Source: Candidatus Binataceae bacterium (GTDB lineage: Bacteria; Desulfobacterota; Binatia; Binatales; Binataceae). From it: a stretch of DNA of 63,423 nucleotides. A program made the translations under genes and the position numbers. This document shows, piece after piece, positions 1 through 8,724 of the stretch. Under the pieces are notes generated by a model. That model was given only the letters and a program-made list of their open reading frames with translations, was not told the origin of the DNA and did not search any database. Every line of letters starts with the position of its first letter. Position 1 is the first letter of the stretch. The stretch spans positions 1 to 63,423 of the forward strand of contig JASHPB010000047.1 of the NCBI GenBank assembly GCA_030038355.1. The letters run 5' to 3'.

Positions 1-4
1 CTAG

Positions 5-637
5 ATGCCGATGCCCATTCGTCTGAGTATCGCTGACGATCACGCGCTTTTCCGCCAAGGGCTTAGATCGCTCCTGCTGCTGCAATCCGATATCGAGGTG
101 GTTTCCGAGGTCGAACGCGCCGATCAGCTCGACGCGACGCTGGCCGCGAATCCCTGCGACCTTCTGCTCCTCGATCTGCAGATGGAGCGCTGGATGATGG
201 ACGAAATCGCGGCGCTCTCGACGCGCACCAAGATCATCGTCCTGACCGCGAGCGAAGGAATCGAGCACGGTTTGATGGCTATCAGACTGGGCGCGCGTGC
301 GATCGTGCAGAAGCGCTTTGCAATCGAAACGCTGATGACCGCGATTCGCGCCGTCGCCGAGGGTCTTGTTTGGATGCCACCGTCTGTACAGGCTGCGCTC
401 GCGGTCCGCGAACAGACCCGGACACGTCAGCTTACGGCGCGTGAGTCCGAAATTGTGCGCCTGGTCGCGAGTGGGATGCGCAACGCTGAAGTGGCGGGGC
501 GTCTGTCGATCACTGAGAGCACGGTCAAAACCCATCTCAATAATGTTTTTCAAAAGCTCGATCTGCGCGATCGTCTGGAGCTCACGCACTATGCGATCAG
601 GACTGGCCTCATCGCAGTCCTGACTCGCGAGCCCTGA
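5..637 (+). CDS. NarL/FixJ-family response regulator (LuxR-type HTH)
   Basis: A two-component DNA-binding response regulator of 210 residues. The receiver domain occupies about residues 5-120, with the acidic pair D11-D12, a phosphoacceptor D57 in a LLLLDLQM context, T81 and the conserved-type K103. A LuxR/GerE helix-turn-helix follows at about 143-205 (ESEIVRLVASG, STVKTHLNNVFQKL). An in-frame TAG lies immediately before the ATG at 5, so the gene is complete; a second ATG two codons on is also possible. No sensor kinase is visible in the window. The target is unknown. The downstream ammonium transporter has its own sigma-54-like promoter, so regulation of that gene is not implied. Confidence 0.93.
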   Translation: MPMPIRLSIADDHALFRQGLRSLLLLQSDIEVVSEVERADQLDATLAANPCDLLLLDLQMERWMMDEIAALSTRTKIIVLTASEGIEHGLMAIRLGARAIVQKRFAIETLMTAIRAVAEGLVWMPPSVQAALAVREQTRTRQLTARESEIVRLVASGMRNAEVAGRLSITESTVKTHLNNVFQKLDLRDRLELTHYAIRTGLIAVLTREP

Positions 638-923
638 GTGCGGCTCATTTCCTAATCACTGCTGCCTCACTAGGCATGGTCTCTCGAGCAGTAGATTTCC
701 GATTACTCAGTCGCTCTCCGTATTAGTATTTGATTTTCGGACCATCCGGCGATCCGTCATCCTCCGATAGTTGTAGGCACCCGTCCATCGTCAGATTGAG
801 GTCCGTGCCGATGCGATCGGGGCACGCGGCTTGCTCTTCGCTTCAGGTCGCGGTTCGCGTGGCTGCGCACGAGACGAACCGCGCTAATTCAAATTCTCAT
901 GGAAGCGAGGAATCACAGCTAAG
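638..923. other. Intergenic region upstream of the ammonium transporter
   Basis: This 286-base stretch has no convincing ORF. It separates the response regulator from the transporter and holds the sigma-54-type element at 820-835. No terminator hairpin was recognised after the regulator. Confidence 0.6.
820..835 (+). promoter_or_regulatory. Sigma-54 (RpoN) -24/-12 promoter element for amt
   Basis: GGGCACGCGGCTTGCT matches the consensus TGGCAC-N5-TTGCW at every defined position except the first. The invariant GG (821-822) and GC (833-834) are separated by exactly 10 bases. It predicts a start near 846, about 80 bases before the transporter ATG. Sigma-54 control of ammonium transporters is well established in Proteobacteria. 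No NtrC-binding dyad was identified by eye. Confidence 0.7.
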
Positions 924-2486
924 ATGCAGACCCCAGGCGTCGTCAACGTATACAGAATGTTGCGTGAGAAGTGGCGAGATCCCCTCATCAGAAGAAATGT
1001 TGGGTACCTATTCGCCGGTAAGGCGATCGGACTGGCTATTGTCTTACTATTGATGTCGAAGTGGTATGTGCCGGCGTCCGCTTACGCCGACGCCGCTCCT
1101 CCCCTCCCGCCGCCGCACATCAACGCGATAAACACGGTATGGACCCTGGTCGCCGCCTACCTGGTGTTCTGCATGCAGGTGGGATTCGTGATGCTGGAGG
1201 CCGGCTTCGCGCGCTCGCGGGAATCGGTGAATATCCTGGTCGAAGGAATCGCCGATACCTGCATCTGCGGCGTCACCTTCTGGCTCTGGGGCTTCGCCTT
1301 CATGTTCTGCCCCGGCACGCCCTGGATCGGCACGACAGGATTCATGCTGCAAGGCCTGCCTGCCACCTACGGCACGACGGGAGTACCGCTGCTTGCCTAC
1401 TGGGTATTTCAGTATGCATTTGCCGATACCTGCTCGACGGTCACTTCGGGCGCGATGATCGGGCGCTGTGATTTTATCGGCGACCTGCTGTACAGCGTCG
1501 GCGTCACCGGCTTCATCTATCCGATCATAGGGCACTGGGCATGGGGCCCCGACGGATGGCTCGCCAACATGGGGCCGATCCCGTTTCATGACTTCGCCGG
1601 CTCGACCGTAGTGCACACGATCGGTGGCGTCATTTCTCTCGCCGGCGCGATTGCTCTCGGCCCCCGGCTCGGACGCGCGTTCAAGCGCGACGGCGGACAG
1701 CCGATGAAGCCTCACGATCTGATTATTGGCGCGACCGGCGGCCTCATCCTCTGGTTCGGATGGTACGGCTTCAACCCGGGCAGTACGCTGTCGGCGCTCG
1801 ACGCGCAGGGCATCGGCCGCGTTTCGTTCAACACCACCCTGGCCGCATGCTCGGCCGGCCTGACATCGCTCTTCTACTCGTACAACAAAACCAAGGGGAA
1901 GTGGGACCTTGCGCTGACCGTCAACGGCTTCCTCGCCGGCCTCGTTGCCATCACCTGCCCCTGCTACTGGGTTGATCCGATCGGCGCGTTCTTCATCGGC
2001 GTCGGCGCGGGAATCGTTGTCGTATGGGGTATCGATTTGCTCGAGTACCTGCGCATCGATGATCCCATCGGCGCCGTTCCCGTTCATGCCGTCGCAGGCA
2101 TTTGGGGCACGCTATCACTCGGTCTGTTCGCGGCCGCTAAGTATGGCAGTCCGACTCCGACGGGCGCAGACGTCAGCACCGTCGTCAGCGGCCTCTTCTA
2201 CGGCGGCGGGCTCGGCACGCTGAAGGCGCAGGCGATCGGCAGCTTCTCGATCACGATCGCGACATTTGTGGCAGCGCTGGCGCTCATGTACGCGGTCAGG
2301 TACGCATTCCGCCTGCGCATCCCGACCGAGGGCGAAATCGAAGGCCTCGATCTTCACGAGCACGGGTACCCAGCGTATCCCGAGTATGTCGTGACCGGCG
2401 AAGACGGGTGCCCGAAGACGATCGACGACGTGCCGATCGGCCGCCGCACGATCGCGCGTCCCACCAAGAAGCGACAGGTGGCTTAA
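924..2486 (+). CDS. amt: Ammonium transporter, Amt/MEP/Rh family
   Basis: Inner-membrane ammonium channel of 520 residues. The twin pore histidines are H231 (STVVHTIGG) and H388 (PVHAVAGIWG). The Amt-typical stretch FGWYGFNPGS lies near 278-287 and the C-terminal tail has the GLDLHEHG motif used for PII/GlnK contact in the family. It is longer than E. coli AmtB (428) because of an N-terminal extension with a hydrophobic segment (about 30-46) ending in an Ala-rich possible signal cleavage region, followed by a Pro-rich linker. No glnK gene is adjacent, which is unusual because amtB is commonly paired with it. ATG 924 is the first start in frame; the GAGG 14 bases upstream is distant. Confidence 0.95.
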   Translation: MQTPGVVNVYRMLREKWRDPLIRRNVGYLFAGKAIGLAIVLLLMSKWYVPASAYADAAPPLPPPHINAINTVWTLVAAYLVFCMQVGFVMLEAGFARSRESVNILVEGIADTCICGVTFWLWGFAFMFCPGTPWIGTTGFMLQGLPATYGTTGVPLLAYWVFQYAFADTCSTVTSGAMIGRCDFIGDLLYSVGVTGFIYPIIGHWAWGPDGWLANMGPIPFHDFAGSTVVHTIGGVISLAGAIALGPRLGRAFKRDGGQPMKPHDLIIGATGGLILWFGWYGFNPGSTLSALDAQGIGRVSFNTTLAACSAGLTSLFYSYNKTKGKWDLALTVNGFLAGLVAITCPCYWVDPIGAFFIGVGAGIVVVWGIDLLEYLRIDDPIGAVPVHAVAGIWGTLSLGLFAAAKYGSPTPTGADVSTVVSGLFYGGGLGTLKAQAIGSFSITIATFVAALALMYAVRYAFRLRIPTEGEIEGLDLHEHGYPAYPEYVVTGEDGCPKTIDDVPIGRRTIARPTKKRQVA

Positions 2487-2531
2487 AGGCGGCTTCTGCC
2501 AGAGAGGAAATCACCACGCCTCTCAAACCGC

Positions 2532-2578
2532 CGCGGGTGGCCCTTGCCAATCGGCACCAACAGCAAGGGCTGCCCGCG
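2532..2578 (+). other. Strong RNA hairpin between amt and the APC permease
   Basis: Positions 2532-2547 pair with 2563-2578 as a continuous 16-bp stem (two G-U wobbles in the middle) around a 15-base loop. There is no T tract after it, so it is not a classical intrinsic terminator. It could protect an mRNA end, pause transcription or regulate the downstream permease at 2641. Confidence 0.5.
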
Positions 2579-2640
2579 CGGTTGCACGTGAGTTATTGCG
2601 CGCAACGAATTCGCTTTGCTGAAGCAGCGGCGCTGAAGCG

Positions 2641-4710
2641 ATGACTACGGCTACGCATGCCACCCGCCGCATCGAGCGCGATCGCGGCCGGATCACGAGC
2701 GCAATCGTCGGCCGCCCGCGCGACGTCAATGATCCGAACATCTTTCACAGCCTCTCGCTGGTCGCCTTCCTGGCCTGGGTTGGCCTCGGCTCCGACGGTC
2801 TGAGCTCGTCATGCTACGGCCCCGAGGAGGCGTTCCTCGCGCTCGGTTCGCACCAGTGTCTGGCGATTTTTCTCGCGATGCTGATGGCGCTGACGGTGTT
2901 CGTAATTTCCGCTTCCTATTCGCAGACCATCGACCGGTTCCCAACCGGAGGCGGCGGTTACCTGGTCGCCACGCGCCTGCTCGGAAAGTATGCGGGCCTC
3001 GTTTCGGGTTCCGCGCTGATTATTGACTACGTACTTACTATATCCATTTCGATAGCAAGTGGCGCTGACGCTATATTCAGTTTCCTGCCAATTCAACTGC
3101 TGCCTTTCAAGTTCTGGGTATGCATCGCGGTTATTATTGTAATGGTCGCAATGAATCTGCGTGGCGTGAAAGAATCGGTGCTGGCGCTGCTACCGATTTT
3201 TCTTTCTTTTATCGCGCTGCATGTGCTGTTGATCGGATACGCGTTTCTCGTTCATGCTGGCGAGCTTTCAACGATCGCGCGCGGCGCGGTCGGGCAGGCG
3301 CGACATGGTGTGGACGTTCTCGGCGTGCTCGGTCTGGGGGTGATTTTCTTGCGCGCTTACAGCATGGGCGCAGGCACCTACACTGGCATCGAGGCGGTCA
3401 GCAACGGACTGCCGATTCTGCGCGAGCCGCGCACAGTGACCGGCAAACGCACGATGCTCTACATGGCGTTTTCGCTCGCGTTCATCGCGGGCGGCATCCT
3501 CGTTGCCTACTTGGTCGCGGGCGTCGCGCCGGAAACCGGTAAGACCCTCAACGCCGTGTTGTTCGAACGCGTCGCGAGCGAATGGCGGCCCGCGGGAATC
3601 CCGATCGGAACTCCAGTCATTACGGTTGCGCTCCTCACCGAAGGGGCACTGCTTTTCGTGGCGGCGCAGACCGGTTTCCTCGACGGGCCGCGAGTGCTCG
3701 CGACGATGGCGTCCGATCGATGGCTGCCGCGGCGATTTTCAAATCTGAGCGAACGCCTCGTGACGCAGGATGGAATCGTCGCGATGGGCATCGCCGCGCT
3801 GCTGGTCTTAATCGGAACCGGCGCGCGCGTGGGCGTGCTGGTCGTACTCTATGCGATCAACGTGTTCGTGACCTTCACTCTCTCGCAGCTCGGGATGAGT
3901 GTGCACTGGTGGCGCGAACGGCGGAGCGAGGCGCGCTGGATGCGCAAGCTGGCGGTCAACGGAATCGGATGCGCGTTTACGGCGATGATTCTCGGCGTCA
4001 CGCTCACACTCAAGTTTCACGAGGGCGGATGGGTAACGGTCGCGATGACGGGCGCGGTGGTCGGAGGGTGCTATCTGATTCGCCGCCACTATGAGCGCGT
4101 CGGCCGCGCCATCGAGCAGCTCGAAGTGGATATCCTGCCGCGACTCTTCGCCGCGCCTGTCAAACCGGCACGGCTCCGCGATTCATCCGCACCTACGGCG
4201 GTGCTGATGGTCAACGGCTTCAACGGCCTCGGGCTCGCGACCTTGACAACGCTCGAAACGATTTTCCGCGAGCAGTTTCGCAATCTCGTATTCGTGAGCG
4301 TCGGCGAAGTCGATTCGTCTCAGTTCAAAGGTCCTGAAGAGATCCGTCGTTTACAGGAGAGCGTGACCGACGACTTGCGCGAGTATTGCCGCCTTGCGCA
4401 CAACCTGGGCTTTCACGCAGAGCTGCGCACTGCGATCGGAACCGACGTCATCCTGGAACTGAGGCGGCTCTGCTTCGAGGTCTCGCTCGAGTTCCCGAGC
4501 GCCGTGTTCTTTGCCGGCCAACTGGTATTCAGTGAGGAGGTTGACGGCTTCATCAGCCGTTTTCTGCACAATCATACCGCATTCGAGCTGCTTAGATGGC
4601 TCCAGCTCCAGGGGCTAAGCCTTGTGATCCTGCCGGTCCGCGTCTCAGCACCGCACGCCGAGGCTCCGATGAGTCACGATGCAGCCTCGCATCGCGCCCT
4701 CGCGCCCTGA
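2641..4710 (+). CDS. APC-family permease (KimA/amino-acid permease-like)
   Basis: Large polytopic transporter of 689 residues. About 12 hydrophobic segments run from residue 35 to about 480, with the APC-type motif GLGSDGLSSSCYGPEEA early in the protein (TM1) and FPTGGGGYLVATRLLG in TM3. A soluble C-terminal region (about 510-670) follows, as in KUP/KimA-like permeases whose cytoplasmic domain resembles a nucleotide- or Usp-type fold. Family knowledge suggests potassium or amino-acid import. The substrate cannot be read from sequence. The pairing with the ammonium transporter upstream hints at a nitrogen-related role but is only positional. Confidence 0.8.
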   Translation: MTTATHATRRIERDRGRITSAIVGRPRDVNDPNIFHSLSLVAFLAWVGLGSDGLSSSCYGPEEAFLALGSHQCLAIFLAMLMALTVFVISASYSQTIDRFPTGGGGYLVATRLLGKYAGLVSGSALIIDYVLTISISIASGADAIFSFLPIQLLPFKFWVCIAVIIVMVAMNLRGVKESVLALLPIFLSFIALHVLLIGYAFLVHAGELSTIARGAVGQARHGVDVLGVLGLGVIFLRAYSMGAGTYTGIEAVSNGLPILREPRTVTGKRTMLYMAFSLAFIAGGILVAYLVAGVAPETGKTLNAVLFERVASEWRPAGIPIGTPVITVALLTEGALLFVAAQTGFLDGPRVLATMASDRWLPRRFSNLSERLVTQDGIVAMGIAALLVLIGTGARVGVLVVLYAINVFVTFTLSQLGMSVHWWRERRSEARWMRKLAVNGIGCAFTAMILGVTLTLKFHEGGWVTVAMTGAVVGGCYLIRRHYERVGRAIEQLEVDILPRLFAAPVKPARLRDSSAPTAVLMVNGFNGLGLATLTTLETIFREQFRNLVFVSVGEVDSSQFKGPEEIRRLQESVTDDLREYCRLAHNLGFHAELRTAIGTDVILELRRLCFEVSLEFPSAVFFAGQLVFSEEVDGFISRFLHNHTAFELLRWLQLQGLSLVILPVRVSAPHAEAPMSHDAASHRALAP

Positions 4711-4769
4711 TCTCACGACGATTGATGGAAGGCGCGACCAGCGCTTCTTGCGTGTGACAAAGCACCGAG

Positions 4770-5046
4770 GTGCGATCAGGCACTCGTGAATTTTATCTCC
4801 ATATCATTGGGCATCGCTCGGGCATCCTTTACACTGGAGTGACCAACTACCTGTTGAGATGCATGGCTGAACTTCGGGGCGCCAAACATCCTCTGTCAGC
4901 TCCGGATACAAGATTGCACGCTTACTCTAGTTCGAGATCCCATCCCGATTTGCGGGACGCAATTGAACCTCAAAGGGTAATCAAAAGGATGGACGCGGGC
5001 GAAGAGACTCGCTCTTATTCGAACCCTCAATCCGCGATTCAAATAG
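4770..5046 (+). pseudogene. Decayed GIY-YIG endonuclease-like gene
   Basis: The first frame (GTG 4770) reads REFYLHIIGHRSGILYTGVTN, a recognisable GIY-YIG N terminus (family pattern REFYVYI...LYIGVTN). The homology then changes frame. YKIARLL followed by a stop codon and FE appears in another frame near 4908-4935; HPDLRDAIE returns to the first frame; and KGWTRAKRLALIRTLNP continues in a third frame after the AAAA run at 4983-4986, ending at TAG 5044-5046. Intact relatives are about 90-100 residues long. At least three frame changes and an internal stop indicate a dead gene. It fills most of the 598-base gap 4711-5308; nothing else was recognised in that gap. Confidence 0.75.
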
Positions 5047-5308
5047 CTGGCTTCTGAGCTCGATTGAGCGCTCATTTCAACCGTGGGAGCGGAACAGGGA
5101 GACCAGCTTCGAGTCTCGGTGGCAGGCACATCGCATCGCAATGAACACTAATGGTATCGGCCGCAGCCGCCGACACCGCAATGGCGACGCCCCAGCGAAA
5201 GGGTCGCATGCCGCCTTTCACCGATGTCAGGTTGGGGCTTATTCTGAGCTCCGCTTCACGCTCTTGCGGTTTTGCGCCGAATTCGGAAATCCCCAATACT
5301 CGGTCGGC

Positions 5309-5890
5309 ATGAATAGCTATCAGCAGCGCCTCTGGTTGATACGCCACGGCGAAACCGAGTGGAGCCGCTCCGGCCAGCATACCGGGCGCACCGACATTCC
5401 CCTCACCGAAACCGGCCGCGAGCGGGCCCGCACTGCTGGCCGCTCGCTCGCAGGAAAGAACTTCGCTCTCGTGCTTTCGAGCCCGCGCACCCGCGCCCAG
5501 GAGACCTGCCGCCTCGCCGGCTATGGCGACGCACGGATCGTCGACGACGACCTCCAGGAATGGGATTACGGCGCGTATGAGGGGCGCACCTCCGCCGATA
5601 TTCAGAGCGAGGCGCCTGGTTGGTCGATTTGGAAGAACCCCGTGCTGCGCGGTGAAACTATCGATCAAGTCGCTGCCCGCGCCGACCGCGTAATCGAGCG
5701 CGCCCTCGGCGCCGATGGCGATGTCGCCCTCTTCGCCCACGGCCATATCCTGCGCGTGCTCAGCGCGCGATGGCTTGAAACGCCGCCTGACACGGGACGC
5801 CTGCTCGCCCTCGATACAGGGTCGATCAGTATTCTCGGCTACGAGCATCAGACGCGAGTGATTCGGCAGTGGAACTTCGTGCCGCAGTGA
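5309..5890 (+). CDS. Histidine phosphatase / phosphoglycerate mutase-like protein
   Basis: Histidine phosphatase superfamily member of 193 residues. The RHGET signature at about 12-16 holds the catalytic histidine, followed by TGRTDIPLTETG, SSPRTRAQET and the second catalytic histidine in LFAHGHILR near 147. Length and motifs fit cofactor-dependent mutase-like phosphatases of the CobC/GpmB group; the physiological phosphoester is unknown. The longer frame from 5141 has a non-conserved leader, so the start was placed at ATG 5309, just before the first beta strand (RLWLIRHGE). Confidence 0.87.
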   Translation: MNSYQQRLWLIRHGETEWSRSGQHTGRTDIPLTETGRERARTAGRSLAGKNFALVLSSPRTRAQETCRLAGYGDARIVDDDLQEWDYGAYEGRTSADIQSEAPGWSIWKNPVLRGETIDQVAARADRVIERALGADGDVALFAHGHILRVLSARWLETPPDTGRLLALDTGSISILGYEHQTRVIRQWNFVPQ

Positions 5891-5927
5891 CGGTGCAACG
5901 GCCACGGGCGCAAAGGCGAAGCGACGA

Positions 5928-7187
5928 CTGAACGCACCGGCGAAAATTCAATCAGGCGGGCGGAGAGTCACCTGGCTCGCGTACTCCGGCATCCTGCTCG
6001 AAGGTATCGTCGTCGGCTGGATTGGGCCGCTGCTGCCGCAAATCGCGCGCGCGATGCGCGTTCCGATCGATCACGCGGGCCTGATCGTCAGCGCCGTTTC
6101 GATCGGCTATTTCGCGGCGCTCACGATTGCAGGCGAAGCGAGCGAAAAGATCGGTCCTCAGACTACGATGAGCACCGCCATGCTGCTCGTCACCGCCGGC
6201 TTTTGCGGGCTCGCGGCCGCGCCGGTACTCATGGTGATGCTCGGGGCAGCATTTCTGATGGGACTCGGCTTCGGCGCAGTCGATGTGGCAGGCAACGCGC
6301 TGGTCGTCGAGCTGAATCGCGCGCGGCTTGCCTCGGCGCTCAATTACCTCCATCTGATGTTCGGAGTGGGCGCGCTGCTCGGCCCGATTATCGTGGGCTT
6401 CGCACTCGGGGCTCACGTTTCATATTCGATCTTATTTGGCTTGGGAGCGCTCGTGGCGGCCGCAGTTGCGATAACGCTTTTGGCGACGCCGCCGATCGCG
6501 CGCGAGGCTCATCTCGCTCATGAGGCGGGCGGGTTTCTACCAATCCTGGCGCACCCTCTCGCCTGGATTCTCGCGACCATGCTGTTCCTTTACGTCGGCG
6601 CTGAAAACGGCATCGGCGCATGGCTCTTTCTTTTTCTCCACATTCGAAGCGCGCTCAGCGAATCGATATCGTCGTGGGGAGTTTCGCTGTATTGGGGCGG
6701 CCTTATCGTGGGACGATTCGCGGGCGCGCGCTTGGCGCAGCGAATCGCGCCGCGTCCGTTCACGCTGACGGCGTCGATCCTTGCCGCCGCGGCGCTGGCG
6801 CTGATGATCGCGACACCGGATATCCACCTAGTAGCGGCGGTGGCGATCTTCCTTATCGGGTTCGGCTACGGCCCGATCTTTCCCAACATGGTGGCGGTCG
6901 GCGCCGAGCAATTCCCGGCCGATGTCGGCCGCATCACCTCAATAGTCGTCGCGGGCGGCGCGCTCGGCGGCGCAGTGGTACCGTGGCTGATGGGCTATGA
7001 GATCGTCGTCGCGGGCCTCGATCGCGGCATGCTGCTCGCACTCGCAATCACGCTGTTGATGACCCTCGTCGCCGTTGCCACCTTCGGCGTGCCGTCAATC
7101 CCACGCGCCAACGCTTCACGAGGATCGCGCTACGACCAACTGGGTAGCTGGCGCCATTCGCCGAGATGTGTGCATAAGGAAAAATAG
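5928..7187 (+). CDS. MFS transporter, probable non-ATG (CTG) start
   Basis: Major facilitator superfamily permease with about 12 hydrophobic segments. The first ATG (6054) would delete TM1, but the same frame is open upstream and reads VTWLAYSGILLEGIVVGWIG, a good TM1. No ATG, GTG or TTG occurs there. CTG at 5928 (then NAPAKIQSGG) is the most plausible start, giving 419 residues, normal for the family; AAGG at 5913-5916 could serve as a weak ribosome site. A mutated ATG or a start-lost gene is the alternative. Sugar- or drug-type MFS; substrate unknown. The last about 25 residues are hydrophilic and look non-conserved. Confidence 0.75.
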   Translation: MNAPAKIQSGGRRVTWLAYSGILLEGIVVGWIGPLLPQIARAMRVPIDHAGLIVSAVSIGYFAALTIAGEASEKIGPQTTMSTAMLLVTAGFCGLAAAPVLMVMLGAAFLMGLGFGAVDVAGNALVVELNRARLASALNYLHLMFGVGALLGPIIVGFALGAHVSYSILFGLGALVAAAVAITLLATPPIAREAHLAHEAGGFLPILAHPLAWILATMLFLYVGAENGIGAWLFLFLHIRSALSESISSWGVSLYWGGLIVGRFAGARLAQRIAPRPFTLTASILAAAALALMIATPDIHLVAAVAIFLIGFGYGPIFPNMVAVGAEQFPADVGRITSIVVAGGALGGAVVPWLMGYEIVVAGLDRGMLLALAITLLMTLVAVATFGVPSIPRANASRGSRYDQLGSWRHSPRCVHKEK

Positions 7188-7259
7188 GCGGTCAAGTTCT
7201 CGCCGATTAATCGCGTCTGCGCGCGATGCGTCGGGCTTTTGTTGAAGGAGAGATCAGCG

Positions 7260-8231
7260 ATGGAAAAACGAAAACTCGGAAGCCAGGGCCTCGAAGTCTC
7301 GAAGCTCGGCCTCGGATGCATGGGGATGTCGCAGTTCTATGGCCCGCGCGACGACACTGAATCGACGGCGACTTTGGAGCGCGCGATCGAGCTCGGCATC
7401 ACGTTCTTCGACACCGCCGATGTCTATGGCGTCGGCCACAACGAGGCGCTGGTCGGCAAGACGCTGAGGAAATATCGCGACCGCGTGGTGATCGCGACCA
7501 AGTTCGGCAATCAGCTGCTGCCCGACGGCAAGCGTGCGATCAACGGACGGCCCGAATACGTGCGCGCGGCCTGCGACGCTTCGCTGAAGCGCCTCGGCGT
7601 CGATTACATCGATCTTTACTATCAGCATCGCGTGGACAAGAACGTGCCGATCGAAGAGACGGTCGGCGCGATGGCGGAGCTTGTGCGCCGGGGGAAGGTC
7701 CGCTATCTGGGGCTTTCGGAGGCTAGCGCGAGGACGATTCGGCGCGCGCACGCGGAGCATCCGATAAGCGCGCTGCAATCGGAATATTCGCTGTGGAGCC
7801 GTGACTACGAGGACGACGTAATTCCGACGCTTCGCGAGCTGAAGATCGGCTTCGTGCCGTTCAGTCCGTTGGGCCGCGGTTTCTTGAGCGGCAATCTGCG
7901 TCAATTGCCGGCTGACGACATGCGGCGGCGCATCTCGCCACGGTTCGAGGGCGAGAACCTTGACGCGAATCTGAAGGTTGTTGAGCGCTTGAAACAAATC
8001 GCGGCGAACAAGAATGTAACCTCAAGTCAACTCGCATTAGCGTGGGTGTTAGCGCAGGGCGACGACATCGCGCCGATCCCGGGCACGAAGCGGCGCACCT
8101 ACCTCGAGGAGAACATCGCGGCGGCGGCAGTCAAGCTTACTCCCGCCGACCTCGCGCGTATCGAGGAGGCCGCGCCCAGGGGCTTCGCCGCCGGCGGTAG
8201 ATACCACGACATGAGCGCTGTCAATATCTGA
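7260..8231 (+). CDS. Aldo/keto reductase
   Basis: NADPH-dependent oxidoreductase of the aldo/keto reductase superfamily, 323 residues, with the catalytic tetrad D51 (FFDTADVYG), Y56, K81 (ATKFG) and H123 (YYQHRVDKN). The GLGCMGMS start and the [14 protein letters not shown] segment that binds the NADP 2'-phosphate are typical of the YajO/AKR13-type group. Start ATG 7260 follows GAAGGAGA by 8 bases and is preferred over the upstream in-frame codon at 7239. The substrate (an aldehyde or ketone) cannot be inferred. Confidence 0.92.
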   Translation: MEKRKLGSQGLEVSKLGLGCMGMSQFYGPRDDTESTATLERAIELGITFFDTADVYGVGHNEALVGKTLRKYRDRVVIATKFGNQLLPDGKRAINGRPEYVRAACDASLKRLGVDYIDLYYQHRVDKNVPIEETVGAMAELVRRGKVRYLGLSEASARTIRRAHAEHPISALQSEYSLWSRDYEDDVIPTLRELKIGFVPFSPLGRGFLSGNLRQLPADDMRRRISPRFEGENLDANLKVVERLKQIAANKNVTSSQLALAWVLAQGDDIAPIPGTKRRTYLEENIAAAAVKLTPADLARIEEAAPRGFAAGGRYHDMSAVNI

Positions 8232-8285
8232 ATCTGAAGACGATTGAAACCATCGAGAGAAGTTGCGATTTCGAAGGAGATCCAT

Positions 8286-8705
8286 ATGGCCGACGCGATG
8301 ACCGAGTTCAACCGCAAAGTGATCGAGGAGTTCCGCGCCAACGCGGGCAAGGTCGGTGGGCAGTTCGCCGGTGCGCCGATGGTGCTGCTCACGACGACGG
8401 GCGCCAAGAGCGGCAAGAGCTTCACCACACCGCTGGTCTACTCGAAGGACGGCGATCGGTTCGTCGTGATCGCCTCGAAGGCCGGCGCGCCGAACAATCC
8501 GGCTTGGTATCACAACCTGAAGGCGCATCCGACCGCCACGCTCGAGATCGGCGACCAGAAGTTCCAGGCGCGCGCCGTGGTCACCTCGGGCGCGGAGCGC
8601 GAGCGGCTCTTCAATCAGCAGGCCGCGCAGATGCCGGTATTCAACGATTATCGCAAGAAGACGACGCGGCAGATCCCGGTGATCGCGTTCGAGCGCGTGA
8701 AGTGA
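8286..8705 (+). CDS. Nitroreductase/deazaflavin (F420)-dependent oxidoreductase family protein
   Basis: Small single-domain split-barrel protein of 139 residues, with the Ddn-like hallmarks PMVLLTTTGAKSGK, TPLVY, VVIASKAGAPNNPAWYHNL and HPTATLEIG. Family members bind F420 or related flavins and reduce quinones, nitro compounds or enones; others only bind menaquinone or fatty acids. Start ATG 8286 has AAGGAGAT 7 bases upstream. It lies 54 bases behind the aldo/keto reductase on the same strand and is probably co-transcribed. It suggests that the organism may make F420, but no cofactor biosynthesis gene is in the window. Confidence 0.88.
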   Translation: MADAMTEFNRKVIEEFRANAGKVGGQFAGAPMVLLTTTGAKSGKSFTTPLVYSKDGDRFVVIASKAGAPNNPAWYHNLKAHPTATLEIGDQKFQARAVVTSGAERERLFNQQAAQMPVFNDYRKKTTRQIPVIAFERVK

Positions 8706-8724
8706 CCGATAGGCCGCAGTCCAG

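Noticed and set aside
1047-2087. 346-residue open frame antisense to the ammonium transporter
   Set aside because: Arg/Glu/Gly-rich low-complexity translation with no recognisable motif; the opposite frame is a textbook Amt protein. A shadow frame of high-GC coding DNA.
5072-5905. 277-residue minus-strand frame covering the histidine phosphatase
   Set aside because: Most of it is the complement of the RHGET enzyme; the remainder (5072-5300) has no recognisable homology.
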